In this document: in pieces, positions 19,142 to 27,613 of the stretch | Layout: each line of letters starts with the position of its first letter | Numbering within the stretch: the stretch's first letter is position 1 | Assembly: GCF_029714325.1 (NCBI RefSeq) | Contig: NZ_CP121666.1 | Coordinates: forward strand, 8,215,001-8,279,000 | Length of the DNA: 64,000 bases | Origin: Bradyrhizobium sp. CB1717 | GTDB lineage: Bacteria > Pseudomonadota > Alphaproteobacteria > Rhizobiales > Xanthobacteraceae | Direction of reading: 5' to 3' | Made by a program: the position numbers and the translations under genes | Notes under the pieces: model-generated | What the model was told of the DNA's origin: nothing | What the model saw: only the letters and a program-made list of their open reading frames with translations | Databases searched by the model: none

Positions 19142-19938
19142 GCACCGTGATCGAGGCGCGCTCCTTAAGCAAGCGCGCCGGCCGCGCGACATTGCTCGAT
19201 GGTGTCGGCCTGACGGTTGAAGCCGGCGAGATGGTCGCCATCGTCGGCCCGAACGGCGCCGGCAAGTCGACGCTGCTGCGGCTGCTCTCCGGCGACCTCC
19301 GTCCGAGCGCGGGCGAGGTGCGGCTGAAGCAGCACGACATCGGCAGCTACACGCCGCGCGAGCTCGCCGCGCGCCGCGCCATGCTGTCCCAGCACATCAA
19401 CGTCACTTTCCCATTCACAGTCGAGGAAATCGTGCTGATGGGCGCCGGCGAGCGCAGCCCGCGCGAGGCAGGCCGGCTCGTCGAGGCCGCGCTGGACGAG
19501 GTGGGCCTGGCGCATTTCCGCGAGCGGCAATTGCCGACGCTGTCGGGCGGCGAGCAACAGCGCGCCCATTTCGCGCGCGTGCTGGTGCAGCTTGCCTGCG
19601 GCGAGGCCAAGCATGGACCGGGACTTCTGCTGCTGGACGAGCCGACCTCGAGCCTCGACCTGCGCCACCAGATCGACCTCGTCGAAGCCTCGCGCCGCCG
19701 CGCCGGCAGCGGCACCGCCGTGATCGCGATCCTGCACGACCTCAATCTCGCGATCCGCTTCGCCGACCGGCTGGTCGTGCTGAACGGCGGCAGGCTCGCA
19801 GCCGACGGCCCGCGCACCGAGGTCGTCACGCGCGAGATCATCCGCGATATTTTCGAGATCGACGCCGTCGTCCATCAGGCCGACGGCGTGCCTTATGTGC
19901 TGCCGCAGTCGATGCGCGCGGCGGCGCCACCCCGGTGA
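19138..19938 (+). CDS. hmuV: Heme ABC transporter ATP-binding protein HmuV
   Basis: 266 aa with a full ATPase core: Walker A GPNGAGKST (about residues 38-46), Q-loop in SQHINVTFPF, signature LSGGEQQRAHFARV, Walker B LLLLDEPTS and switch His in ILHDLNLA. It is of the iron-complex/vitamin B12 importer class and powers heme import through HmuU. A perfect 18-bp stem hairpin follows the stop and ends the operon. Confidence 0.95.
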   Translation: MSTVIEARSLSKRAGRATLLDGVGLTVEAGEMVAIVGPNGAGKSTLLRLLSGDLRPSAGEVRLKQHDIGSYTPRELAARRAMLSQHINVTFPFTVEEIVLMGAGERSPREAGRLVEAALDEVGLAHFRERQLPTLSGGEQQRAHFARVLVQLACGEAKHGPGLLLLDEPTSSLDLRHQIDLVEASRRRAGSGTAVIAILHDLNLAIRFADRLVVLNGGRLAADGPRTEVVTREIIRDIFEIDAVVHQADGVPYVLPQSMRAAAPPR

Positions 19939-19940
19939 AG

Positions 19941-19978
19941 GTGCGCTCCCTCTCCCGCAAGCGGGAGAGGGAGCGCAC
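19941..19978. terminator. Strong bidirectional hairpin after hmuV
   Basis: GTGCGCTCCCTCTCCCGC and its exact reverse complement are separated by two bases (AA). The hairpin lies between the convergent hmuV and MuiA-like genes, 2 bases after the hmuV stop. There is no long T-run, so termination is inferred from the stem and position. Confidence 0.65.
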
Positions 19979-19997
19979 TTCCTTCGCGGCTAGCGCC

Positions 19998-21677
19998 CTA
20001 CCCCGCCGGCACGATCACCATGCCCTTGTCCTTCGGCCAGCGGATGCGCCAGGCGAAGTTGATGTCGCGGGCCTCGCCGGGCTTGGCGTCGAACGACCAC
20101 TCCAGCACGCCGCGCTTGTCGCGGATGTTGTTCGCGGTCGGCGCCGTGGTCGAGGGCAACATCTCGACGACGATGTCCTCGTTCTCGCTGACCGGCAGCT
20201 GATCCTCGATCGCGACCTTGATCGGGAAGTCGTGGCCGTTGCGGATCGTGGTCTTGAACGAACGTTCGTCGGTCTTCGACGTCGTGACCAAGAGACCGGC
20301 CGAGCCTTCGTTGCGCTTGAGCACGGCGCGTTCGATTCTGACCTTGTCGTCGGCGCCGAAGCCGAGCCGCACGATGTCGTCCTTGGCCGACGCCGAGATC
20401 TTGCCGCGGCCGACGAAGACGCCGTCGCGATAGATCGCGACCTTGCCCGGCAGCAGCGTGGTGTCGTCAGTCTGCTTGAAGCTGGCTTCGAGGAAGGCGG
20501 TCGGATCCATCACCGGTGCCGCCCGCACCGCGAGATCGGCGGGCACGGTCATCGTAGCGATGCGCAGGCTCTTGGCCCCTTCGGCGGCGCCGAGGCTGAC
20601 GCGGCCGGGAATCTTGAAGGTGGCCTGGAAGTCGCCGATCTCGGCGACAGCCTGCTGTTCGTCGGCACGCTCGCGCGGCTCAGGTGACTCCGCGACCTTG
20701 GCCGCGAAGGATGGAATCTGCATCTGACGCTGTACCGGAGCGGGCCGCGCCAGGTCCGATGCCGTGCCGAGCGCCGTCGGCCTCGGCGGTTGCGGATATT
20801 GCGCGACCAGCGAGTTCAGCTCCGGCGCGCTGCCGCCGCGGCTGATGCGGACCGTGGAGACGCCGAGCGTCACGTTCGACCAGTCCTCGCCGGTCGATTG
20901 CGTGATCTCGGCGCGGCGGACCAGCTCCAGCTGCGGCTTGCGGTCCTTGGCGCCGGTATCGAGCCGCGCGTCGTAGAGCGGCAGCCAGCGCGCATTGCGC
21001 ACATTGTAAGTCACCCGCAACGTCGCCTTGGTCGCGGCTGTAGCGGCAACGTCCATGCGAACCTCGAGCTTGCTCGGCGGCTTGGCCTTGCGTTCGACGT
21101 CGAGCTGGGCGATCTGCCGGTCGATCTCGCGCATCTTGCGCGTGGCGTCACGGATTGTGGTATCGGCGCTCGCAATTTCGTCGCCGACTGCGGTAAAGGC
21201 CGTACGCCATTCAGCGATCGGCCGCGCCTCGCCCTTCTCGCCGATGCCGACGGGGGCGGCTTCCGCAAAATGCTCCGCAAACTTGCGCCGTGCGTTGGCC
21301 GAGTCGATTGCGCCCTGCAGATCGGCGCGCTGGTCGTTCAGGGCCTCGATGCGCTTTTCCAGTTCGGGCAGATTGACCGGCGCCGCGCGCGGCGGGCGCG
21401 CGTCGATGGTGCCGATGGTGAGCTTTGCGCCCCCCTCCCCCTCGACGCGGATGGAGGAGGCATCGAGACCGAGCGGGAAGTCCTTGGCCACCAGCGTCGA
21501 GTCACCGGACGGCAAATCGACCGTGATGACGCGGGTGACGGTGGCGCCATCGGGATAGACGGTGACCGTGTCGATCGCCGAATTGGCGTCGAGATCGGCG
21601 GCCCATGACGGCGACGACGCCGCCATGGTCACCAGAACCAGGCTCGTCGTTGCCAAACATCTTGCGGTGATGCGCAT
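19998..21677 (-). CDS. Mucoidy inhibitor MuiA family protein (DUF4140/DUF4139)
   Basis: 559 aa with a signal peptide (to about SWAAD, residue 28). The N-terminal DUF4140 domain follows (IDTVTVYPDGATVTRVITVD), then a coiled-coil stretch about residues 105-200 (RIEALNDQRADLQGAIDSAN, MREIDRQIAQLDVERKAKPP), and the large C-terminal DUF4139 domain (LRVTYNVRNARWLPLYDARL, ITQSTGEDWSNVTLGVSTVR). Proteins of this family are periplasmic; the name comes from a reported effect on mucoidy, and the biochemical role is unknown. RBS AGGAGGG is about 7 bases upstream of ATG. It appears to be a single gene. Confidence 0.88.
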   Translation of the reverse strand: MRITARCLATTSLVLVTMAASSPSWAADLDANSAIDTVTVYPDGATVTRVITVDLPSGDSTLVAKDFPLGLDASSIRVEGEGGAKLTIGTIDARPPRAAPVNLPELEKRIEALNDQRADLQGAIDSANARRKFAEHFAEAAPVGIGEKGEARPIAEWRTAFTAVGDEIASADTTIRDATRKMREIDRQIAQLDVERKAKPPSKLEVRMDVAATAATKATLRVTYNVRNARWLPLYDARLDTGAKDRKPQLELVRRAEITQSTGEDWSNVTLGVSTVRISRGGSAPELNSLVAQYPQPPRPTALGTASDLARPAPVQRQMQIPSFAAKVAESPEPRERADEQQAVAEIGDFQATFKIPGRVSLGAAEGAKSLRIATMTVPADLAVRAAPVMDPTAFLEASFKQTDDTTLLPGKVAIYRDGVFVGRGKISASAKDDIVRLGFGADDKVRIERAVLKRNEGSAGLLVTTSKTDERSFKTTIRNGHDFPIKVAIEDQLPVSENEDIVVEMLPSTTAPTANNIRDKRGVLEWSFDAKPGEARDINFAWRIRWPKDKGMVIVPAG

Positions 21678-21847
21678 AAAGTCCCTCCTGCCATATCGCC
21701 GCGCCGCCAGCCGGACGCGCGATCAAATGCCTCGCCAACATGGTTGGACGCGGCAGCGAAGGAACCGGTTCGATTGGGGTTTCCGTGGGGCGCCGCTGCG
21801 GCGGCACCATGGCCGCGGAACGTATCATCGCCCCGCGGCGGAGGCCG

Positions 21848-22468
21848 TCAGACCTGAGCGGGCGAGCCCTGGCCGAAGATTCGGCGAAGCAGATCGGTCA
21901 CGTTCTTGGCGCCGGCCTTCTTCAGGATGCTGGCGCGATAGCCTTCGACCGTCCGGGCGCTCAAGTGCATGCGCCGGGCGATCTCCTTGTTGGTGAGACC
22001 GGCGGCAAGATGCTCGAGCACGTCGCCTTCGCGCCCGGTCAGGGGCTCGCAGCCAGGCAACCAGCGTTGCCGGCTCGCGCCGGGCTGCGCGACCTCGTCG
22101 ATGGCGGCATCGATCCGGTCAACGATATCGTGGGTGCGGAACGGCTTCTCGATGAAGTCGGTCGCGCCGCTCTTGATTGCATCGACGGCCATGGCGATGC
22201 TGCCGTTTGCAGACGTCACCAGCACCGGCGCCATGCAATTCTCCTCGCGCAGCCGCTTGAGCACATCGAGGGCGGAGCGATCCGGCGGCATCTCCAGCAG
22301 CACGCAGGCCGGCATCCGCGCCTTGGCTTCCGAGAGCAGGGACGCCCCGTCGGCGAAGCAGATCACGTCATAGGCGCTCTGTTGGAGCGCGATGGAAAGT
22401 TGTTCGCGGGAGGCGGCGTCAGTTTCAATGACGAATACCTCACCCTTGGAAAGCATGTTCCCCGGCAT
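21848..22468 (-). CDS. FixJ/LuxR-type response regulator with Glu at the phospho-acceptor position
   Basis: 206 aa: receiver domain about residues 9-125 and LuxR-type helix-turn-helix about 140-200 (LTGREGDVLEHLAAGLTNKE, ARRMHLSARTVEGYRASILK). The receiver is atypical. The acidic pair at the end of strand 1 reads ETD, and the acceptor in ACVLLEMPPD is Glu59 instead of Asp; the conserved Thr (VLVTSANGS) and Lys (FIEKPF) are kept. Glu here often mimics a permanently phosphorylated state or marks a phosphorylation-independent receiver. No histidine kinase is adjacent. The start could also be the internal ATG at 22456 (MLSKGE), preceded by GGGG. Confidence 0.88.
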   Translation of the reverse strand: MPGNMLSKGEVFVIETDAASREQLSIALQQSAYDVICFADGASLLSEAKARMPACVLLEMPPDRSALDVLKRLREENCMAPVLVTSANGSIAMAVDAIKSGATDFIEKPFRTHDIVDRIDAAIDEVAQPGASRQRWLPGCEPLTGREGDVLEHLAAGLTNKEIARRMHLSARTVEGYRASILKKAGAKNVTDLLRRIFGQGSPAQV

Positions 22469-22600
22469 AGTCCCGATCCAGCAATGTCTTGGTCAAATGG
22501 TCCGAGACGGCCGGGGGCCCCGTCGCGCCCGCCGTCATACGCACGGCATTCACGCCCGTGCTTCGGTTTCTCTTATGTATGTTCCGTCCTGTTCCGGGAT

Positions 22601-22637
22601 TTGACGGATGGGGACAGAAACTTTACATTTGGGGACA
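22601..22637 (+). promoter_or_regulatory. Sigma-70-like promoter with direct-repeat operator for the AraC gene
   Basis: TTGACG (22601-22606) and TACATT (22624-22629) are spaced by 17 bases, 40 bases before the ATG of the AraC-type gene. GGGGACA occurs at 22610-22616 and 22631-22637; start-to-start distance is 21 bases, two helical turns, the arrangement of AraC-family half-sites. The repeats flank the -10 element, which suggests autorepression. Confidence 0.6.
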
Positions 22638-22668
22638 TCTGCGGGAATGGCTGGCAGGAACGGTTCGC

Positions 22669-23706
22669 ATGACCGACCTCATTCGCAGCGCAAGCTTGAG
22701 TTATTACGCGGAGGTCGCCCGGTCGGTCGGGCTCGACCCCAAGCAGACGATGCGCAAGGTGCGGCTGCCGCTGGCCGTGCTGGACAAGCCCGATACGCCG
22801 ATTGCCGTGACCAGCCTGCGCCGTCTGCTCGAATTGTCGGCAGAGGCCTCGGGTGCTGAAGATTTCGGCTTGCGGCTCGCCGAGCGCGGCGGGCTCACCA
22901 ATTTCGGAGCGGTCGGCCTGATCGTGCGCGAACAAGCGACTGTCGGTGAAGCCATCAAGGCGTTCTCGCGCTTCATCCATGTCCATCACGACGGCATGAA
23001 GCTCGACGTCACCAGCGACAAGCAGACGGTGAAAGTCACGCTGCATTTGCGCGGCCGGCAGCCGACCGCGCCGCGGCAATCGATCGACATGGCGCTCGGC
23101 AGCGTCCACCGCATCATCCAGTCGCTGTTCGGCAGCGATTGGCGGCCGCAGGAAGTGCACCTGCACTATCCGCCGCCGCACGACCGCAAGCGCTACCGCG
23201 ACTTCTTCGGCTGCCGCGTGACCTTCAATGCCGATGACAATGCGATCCTGCTGTCGGCGCACGACATGGAGCGCCGCATCCCGAGCGCGCATCCCCTCAT
23301 CGCGAATTACCTGCGCAAGCGGATCGAGGCGATCGAGACCCGGCCGGCAAGCTGGGAGGGAAAGGTCGACGAGGTGGTGCGGACCCTGCTCGCCAGTGGC
23401 GACTGCACCGTCGAGCGCGTGGCCGAGCATCTGGCCTGCACCCGCCGCACCATCCACCGCCACCTCGCCGCGTCAGGCACCAGCTTCTCGGCCATCCTCG
23501 ACGCGCAGCGCGCCGATCTCGTGATCCAGCTGATCGACGATCCCGACCGGCCGCTGGCCGATATCGCCGCGCAGCTCGGCTTCTCCGCGCAAAGCGCGAT
23601 GGCCCGCTGGTTCCGCGGCCGCTTCGGCTGCACCATCACCGCATGGCGCAAGGGCGTGCGGCCGCTGGCCGAGCCAGCGGATATCCCCTCGGCGAGCGCG
23701 GCTTAG
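22669..23706 (+). CDS. AraC-family transcriptional regulator (OruR/ArgR-like)
   Basis: 345 aa from ATG 22669 (AGGAA upstream); the longer ORF start lies upstream of a clear promoter and is not used. The N-terminal part (about residues 20-210) is the arabinose-binding-like domain found in OruR-type regulators (LRLAERGGLTNFGAVGLIVR). The C-terminal AraC domain has two helix-turn-helix units: VERVAEHLACTRRTIHRHLA and LADIAAQLGFSAQSAMARWF with RGRFGCTITAWR. Such regulators often control amino-acid catabolism. The stop is 2 bases from the stop of convergent nnrS, so no target gene lies directly downstream. Confidence 0.9.
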   Translation: MTDLIRSASLSYYAEVARSVGLDPKQTMRKVRLPLAVLDKPDTPIAVTSLRRLLELSAEASGAEDFGLRLAERGGLTNFGAVGLIVREQATVGEAIKAFSRFIHVHHDGMKLDVTSDKQTVKVTLHLRGRQPTAPRQSIDMALGSVHRIIQSLFGSDWRPQEVHLHYPPPHDRKRYRDFFGCRVTFNADDNAILLSAHDMERRIPSAHPLIANYLRKRIEAIETRPASWEGKVDEVVRTLLASGDCTVERVAEHLACTRRTIHRHLAASGTSFSAILDAQRADLVIQLIDDPDRPLADIAAQLGFSAQSAMARWFRGRFGCTITAWRKGVRPLAEPADIPSASAA

Positions 23707-23708
23707 GT

Positions 23709-24920
23709 TCAGCGTGCCGGAGCTGGCACGCCCATGATGGCAAGGGCACGCCACCGGCTGCCGGCGAGCAGTGGGCCGAACGCGATCGCAAAGCCGAGGA
23801 ATGCCGCGACCCAGCCGAAGGCTGCGACATGCAGCAGCACATCACCATGCGCAGGCACGACCACTGCGCAGACCCGCGCCAGCGCCGCGACGACGATCGC
23901 GACATAGATGGCTTGCGTAGCCGGTGAAGCCGTCAGCGCCTGCCCGGTGTGACCGAGGCTCGCACGCGTCATCACCGCCAGCGTCATGGTTCCGGCCGCG
24001 CCCGCCATCCAGGCATGAATGCCCGCGCTCGGCGGCAGTTCGCCGAAGGCGGCCAGGGCATTCAGGATGAAGCCGAGCGGCACGAAGACGTAACCGACAT
24101 GGAGGATCAGCAGCAGCCGCTCGCGCGTGGTGCGGTCGCCGGCCCAGCGTGCAAGCCGAACCAGATGCAGCACGCCGACCACCGCCATCACGACACCGGT
24201 GACCGTGTTCAGCGGCGCCGCGATCCACGCGATCAGCGCCAGCGCGCTCGCTCCGATCACCGCACCGTCAAAACGTCCGAACGGCACCGGCAGGCGTCCA
24301 GGATTGAACTTGACCAGCCAGTTGCGGGTGAAGCTCGGAATGATGCGGCCGCCGATCAGCGCGATCAGCAGCATCACCACGCCGACACCGACGCGGATGC
24401 TGAGATCGGCCGCGCCTTCGAAATGCGCTTCGAGATGAAAGCCGACATTGCCGGCCAGCAGCATGAGCACGAGCACCACCACCGGCAGATTGCGCCAGTT
24501 CCCGCCCGCGATGATCTCGCGCGTCGCCGCCGCAACGACCAGCGCCAGGAAAGCGGCATCGACGACAAGCGCAAAGGCCCATCCGATATCGGCCGACAAG
24601 GTCACGGCAAGGCGTCCGGCCAGCCAGACCACCAGCAGCGCGCCGAGCGAGGTCCCCTGGATCGGCAGCCGCCCGGTCCAGTTCGGGATCGCCGTGAACA
24701 GGAACCCGGTGATGACAGCCGGCAGGAAGCCATAGAGCATCTCGTGGACGTGCCAGTCGCGCGGCGCGAAGGCCGAGGTCACCGACAATTCACCGTAGAA
24801 CATCGGCAGCCAGGCCAGAATCGACAGCCCGGCCTGGATGGCAGCGAGCAGGAAAAAAGGCCGAAAACTGTTCGCAAACAGCGGCCAGCCCGCAAAATTG
24901 CGGGATCGGGCGCCAGCCAT
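23709..24920 (-). CDS. nnrS: NnrS family heme-copper membrane protein
   Basis: 403 aa with about twelve membrane segments. The N-terminal motif WPLFANSFRPFFLLAA and the histidine motif RDWHVHEMLYGFLPAVITGF are the NnrS signature; further His lie in NVGFHLEAHFEG. NnrS proteins contain heme and copper, and their loss sensitises bacteria to NO and nitrosative stress; they are usually under NnrR control. It is divergent from the nnrR gene with a perfect TTGCG-N4-CGCAA operator in the shared promoter region. Membership of the nitrogen-oxide island is clear from context. Confidence 0.93.
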   Translation of the reverse strand: MAGARSRNFAGWPLFANSFRPFFLLAAIQAGLSILAWLPMFYGELSVTSAFAPRDWHVHEMLYGFLPAVITGFLFTAIPNWTGRLPIQGTSLGALLVVWLAGRLAVTLSADIGWAFALVVDAAFLALVVAAATREIIAGGNWRNLPVVVLVLMLLAGNVGFHLEAHFEGAADLSIRVGVGVVMLLIALIGGRIIPSFTRNWLVKFNPGRLPVPFGRFDGAVIGASALALIAWIAAPLNTVTGVVMAVVGVLHLVRLARWAGDRTTRERLLLILHVGYVFVPLGFILNALAAFGELPPSAGIHAWMAGAAGTMTLAVMTRASLGHTGQALTASPATQAIYVAIVVAALARVCAVVVPAHGDVLLHVAAFGWVAAFLGFAIAFGPLLAGSRWRALAIMGVPAPAR

Positions 24921-24983
24921 GGGGCAACTCCTGTCAATTCAGATCGTCGTTTGGAAAAATACTGCCGTCCCGGGCGGCCGGTT

Positions 24984-24997
24984 TTGCGCTATCGCAA
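24984..24997. promoter_or_regulatory. NnrR/FNR-family operator, nnrS-nnrR intergenic
   Basis: TTGCGCTATCGCAA is a perfect 14-bp palindrome of the form TTGCG-N4-CGCAA, the half-site typical for NnrR-type CRP/FNR regulators. It lies 63 bases from the nnrS start and 52 bases from the nnrR start, so it can serve both divergent genes. Confidence 0.8.
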
Positions 24998-25049
24998 ATT
25001 GCAGGACGATTGCAGGTGCCATCACACTTCGGAGCGCCAAGGAGGCAGA

Positions 25050-25760
25050 ATGGCCAAGGTCGACACATCGCTGGTTGCGCATTTGCCGCTGTTTGCCGGG
25101 GTCGCGCCGGACGCCCTGGACGAGATCCTGCGCGAGGCCCGTTCGGCGCGCTACCCGAAGAACACCGCCATCTTCGAGCAGGGCGCAGACGCGCAGTCGT
25201 TCTTCCTGCTGCTGCACGGCCATGTCCGCGCGGCCAAGACCACACCGACCGGCGAGCAGATCGTGGTGCGCTATGTGGCACCCGGCGAGACCTTCGGGCT
25301 CGCGATGGCGATCGGAGCCACGCGCTATCCGGCAACCGCGATGGCTGTCGACGACAGCGTGGTGCTGATCTGGCCGACCTCGGCCTGGCCACGGCTGATC
25401 GAGCGGTTTCCCTCGCTCGCCGCCAATACGCTCCAGACCGTCGGGGCGCGGTTGCAGGAGAGCCATACCCGCATCCTGGAAATGTCGACCCAGCAGGTCG
25501 AGCAGCGCATCGCCCATGCCCTGCTGCGCCTCGCCAAGCAGTCCGGCAAGAAGCTCGACCAGGGCATCGAGATCGACTTCCCGATCAGCCGCCAGGACAT
25601 CGCGCAGATGACCGGCACCACCCTGCACACCGTGAGCCGCATCCTGAGCGGCTGGGAGAGCCAGGGTCTCGTCGAGAGCGGCCGTCAGCGCATCATCCTG
25701 CGCGAGCCGCACAAGATCGTCGTGCTGGCGGAGCGGACTCCCGACAGCGGCGGGGCGTGA
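25050..25760 (+). CDS. nnrR: CRP/FNR-family nitrogen-oxide regulator NnrR
   Basis: 236 aa from ATG 25050, preceded by AAGGAGG; the longer ORF runs back over nnrS on the opposite strand and is rejected. N-terminal cyclic-nucleotide-binding-like fold about residues 10-125, dimerisation helix about 125-150, and a winged helix with SRQDIAQMTGTTLHTVSRIL. There is no cysteine cluster, so it is not an Fe-S type FNR. The recognition helix and neighbourhood (nnrS, nirK) indicate the NO-responsive NnrR class, which activates nir/nor/nnrS genes. Probably autoregulated through the operator upstream. Confidence 0.88.
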   Translation: MAKVDTSLVAHLPLFAGVAPDALDEILREARSARYPKNTAIFEQGADAQSFFLLLHGHVRAAKTTPTGEQIVVRYVAPGETFGLAMAIGATRYPATAMAVDDSVVLIWPTSAWPRLIERFPSLAANTLQTVGARLQESHTRILEMSTQQVEQRIAHALLRLAKQSGKKLDQGIEIDFPISRQDIAQMTGTTLHTVSRILSGWESQGLVESGRQRIILREPHKIVVLAERTPDSGGA

Positions 25761-25787
25761 GCGCCGCACCGCTGTCGCTGAGCATAG

Positions 25788-25831
25788 GGGTGAGGGCGCT
25801 TCCGCTCGCGGCAGAAGCTTGACCCTCACCC
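25788..25831. terminator. Possible hairpin between nnrR and the DUF1858 gene
   Basis: GGGTGAGGG (25788-25796) and CCCTCACCC (25823-25831) are exact inverted copies with a 26-base loop that holds a smaller GC-rich stem. The element lies between convergent genes. Without a T-run it is only a candidate terminator. Confidence 0.4.
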
Positions 25832-25867
25832 GGGAATCCGCACGCGCCCGCGCGAACTCCGGATCTC

Positions 25868-26065
25868 TCACGCCGGCACGCAGTCGCAGAGCGCAGCGAG
25901 GAATTTGTCGCGGTCGACACCGTGCTCGCGGCAGGCGTCTTCCACCGTGTGGAAGGTTGCGATCGGGCAGCCGACGCAGGCCAGCCGGAAAGCAAGAAAC
26001 ACGCGGATAGTGTGCGGCGCCGTGCGCATGATGTCATCGACCAGGTCGTCGGATCCAAAAGGCAT
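25868..26065 (-). CDS. Small DUF1858 (redox-disulfide) protein
   Basis: 65 aa from ATG 26065, which has GGAG 6 bases upstream. The sequence DLVDDIMRTAPHTIRVFLAF, then CVGC in the middle and TVEDACREHGVDRDKFLAAL, is the DUF1858 domain, a short helical fold with a Cys-x2-Cys pair often found next to hybrid-cluster and iron-sulfur proteins. A further CDC motif lies near the C-terminus. These proteins are thought to act in redox or metal handling. Its upstream region has a FixK2/NnrR-type box, and the gene lies between hemN and nnrR, so it is probably induced under low oxygen or NO. Confidence 0.85.
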   Translation of the reverse strand: MPFGSDDLVDDIMRTAPHTIRVFLAFRLACVGCPIATFHTVEDACREHGVDRDKFLAALCDCVPA

Positions 26066-26113
26066 GGACAACTCCGTTCCGATGCGACGATAGCGGAGCG
26101 GGTGGCGGTTTCT

Positions 26114-26127
26114 TTGTTGGAGCGCAA
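26114..26127. promoter_or_regulatory. FNR-family (FixK2/NnrR-type) operator upstream of the DUF1858 gene
   Basis: TTGTTGGAGCGCAA has the TTG-N8-CAA form and reads TTGCGCTCCAACAA on the gene strand. It is close to the operator seen before nirK in this window (TTGTCGCAGCGCAA) and its centre is about 55 bases upstream of the DUF1858 ATG. Confidence 0.6.
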
Positions 26128-26146
26128 GCTGGGTTGCTGCTTCTCC

Positions 26147-26170
26147 CTCTCCCCGTTCTTACGGGCAGAG
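26147..26170 (-). terminator. Hairpin downstream of hemN
   Basis: CTCT-CCCGT pairs with ACGGG-AGAG around a TCTT loop (one mismatch pair in the stem), 6 bases past the hemN stop on its strand. It would separate hemN transcription from the DUF1858 gene. Confidence 0.45.
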
Positions 26171-26175
26171 GCGAA

Positions 26176-27528
26176 CTACACCGCCCTGCTGTGCAGCTGC
26201 TTTCCCGGATCCAGATGCGCGTCGAACGCGGCGGCGACGCTGCGGACCAGGAAGCGCGAGTCGCTTGCGACTGCGAGCCGGTCGCCGTCCAGCCTCACGA
26301 CGCCGTCCGAGATCAGCGGCTTCAGACGCGACGCCGATTTGAGCATCGGGCCGGCCTCGACACCATGGCGCGCGCAGATGTCGCCGAGATCGGCGCTGAA
26401 CTCACACATGATGCGCTCGATGATGTCGGCACGCAGCCGGTCGTCGTCGGTGAGCCCGTAGCCCTTGGCGGTGGCGAGACGGCCGCTGGTGATGTTTTGC
26501 GCATAGGCGCCGATCTGCACCTCGTTCTGGACATAGCCTTGCGGCAAGTGCCCGATCGCGCTGGCGCCGAAGCCGAGCAGGACTTCGCCCTTGTCGGTGG
26601 TATAGCCCTGGAAATTGCGCCGCAGGGTCCGGTCCTCGAAAGCCACGGCCATGGCATCGTCGGGTCGGGCGAAATGATCGAGCCCGATCTGCACATAGCC
26701 GGCCTCCTTCAGCGCATTGGCGATCGCGCAGGCCTGGTCGTGACGCGCCAGGCCGTCGGGCAGCACCGCCTCGTTGATCATGCGCTGGTGCTTCTTGAAC
26801 GCCGGCACGTGCGCATAGCCGAACACCGAGAAGCGGTCGGGTGCGAGCTCGAGCGCACGCCGCACGGTTTCGAGGCAGGAGGCGACGGTCTGATGCGGCA
26901 GCCCGTAGATCAGGTCGAAATTGATCCCTGCGATGCCCGCACGCCGGAGCATGTCGACGACAGACGCCGTCTGCTCAAAGCTCTGCACGCGGTTGATCGC
27001 GCGCTGCACGACGGGGTCGAAACTCTGCACCCCCAGGCTGGCGCGGTTGACGCCGGAGAGCCGCATGGCCTCGACCATGTCGGCGGTCAGGGTCCTGGGG
27101 TCGATCTCGACCGCGATCTCCGCCGACGGCAGCACGAAGAACGCCTGGCGCATGGTCGCCATCAACTCGGCAAAGGCCTCCGGCGCCATGATCGTCGGCG
27201 TGCCGCCGCCGAAATGGATGTGCTCGACCTTGATGCGGCGGCCGATGGTTTCGGCGACCTGGGAGATCTCGCTGTGCAACGTCCGCTGATAGGCCGCAAT
27301 CAAGTCGTCACGCCGCACGATCTGGGTATGGCAACCGCAATACCAGCACATCTCGCGGCAGAACGGCACGTGCAGATAGAGCGACGCGCTGGCACCGGCA
27401 GGGAGCTCGGACAGCCATCGGGCGTAGGCATCGGCGCCGATCGCAGGCGAGAAGTGCGGCGCGGTCGGATAGCTCGTATAGCGCGGCAATCTCTCTTCGC
27501 CGTAGCTCGCTGCGAGATCTAATCTCAT
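26176..27528 (-). CDS. hemN: Oxygen-independent coproporphyrinogen III oxidase HemN
   Basis: 450 aa, full length for HemN. The radical-SAM iron-sulfur motif C-x3-C-x2-C is present as CREMCWYCGC near residue 60, preceded by the usual YTSYPTAPHFS. Further family elements are HIHFGGGTPTIM, NRASLGVQSFDP and the C-terminal HemN domain (GYTTDKGEVLLGFGASAIG). It makes protoporphyrinogen IX without oxygen, supplying heme when denitrifying. In B. japonicum hemN genes depend on FixK2; here a TTGC-N6-TCAA box lies in the divergent promoter region shared with a small membrane-protein gene. Confidence 0.95.
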   Translation of the reverse strand: MRLDLAASYGEERLPRYTSYPTAPHFSPAIGADAYARWLSELPAGASASLYLHVPFCREMCWYCGCHTQIVRRDDLIAAYQRTLHSEISQVAETIGRRIKVEHIHFGGGTPTIMAPEAFAELMATMRQAFFVLPSAEIAVEIDPRTLTADMVEAMRLSGVNRASLGVQSFDPVVQRAINRVQSFEQTASVVDMLRRAGIAGINFDLIYGLPHQTVASCLETVRRALELAPDRFSVFGYAHVPAFKKHQRMINEAVLPDGLARHDQACAIANALKEAGYVQIGLDHFARPDDAMAVAFEDRTLRRNFQGYTTDKGEVLLGFGASAIGHLPQGYVQNEVQIGAYAQNITSGRLATAKGYGLTDDDRLRADIIERIMCEFSADLGDICARHGVEAGPMLKSASRLKPLISDGVVRLDGDRLAVASDSRFLVRSVAAAFDAHLDPGKQLHSRAV

Positions 27529-27613
27529 GTCTTACCCATTCGTAAATCGATGCCGCAGCGTGGCGCGGCAAATCCCGGATGGCATTGGATTACCCGTTTT
27601 CGGGCAAGCGACC

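Noticed and set aside
23949..25049. N-terminal extension of nnrR over the nnrS gene
   Set aside because: The 367 extra codons are antisense to nnrS; the ATG at 25050 has AAGGAGG and matches the family start.
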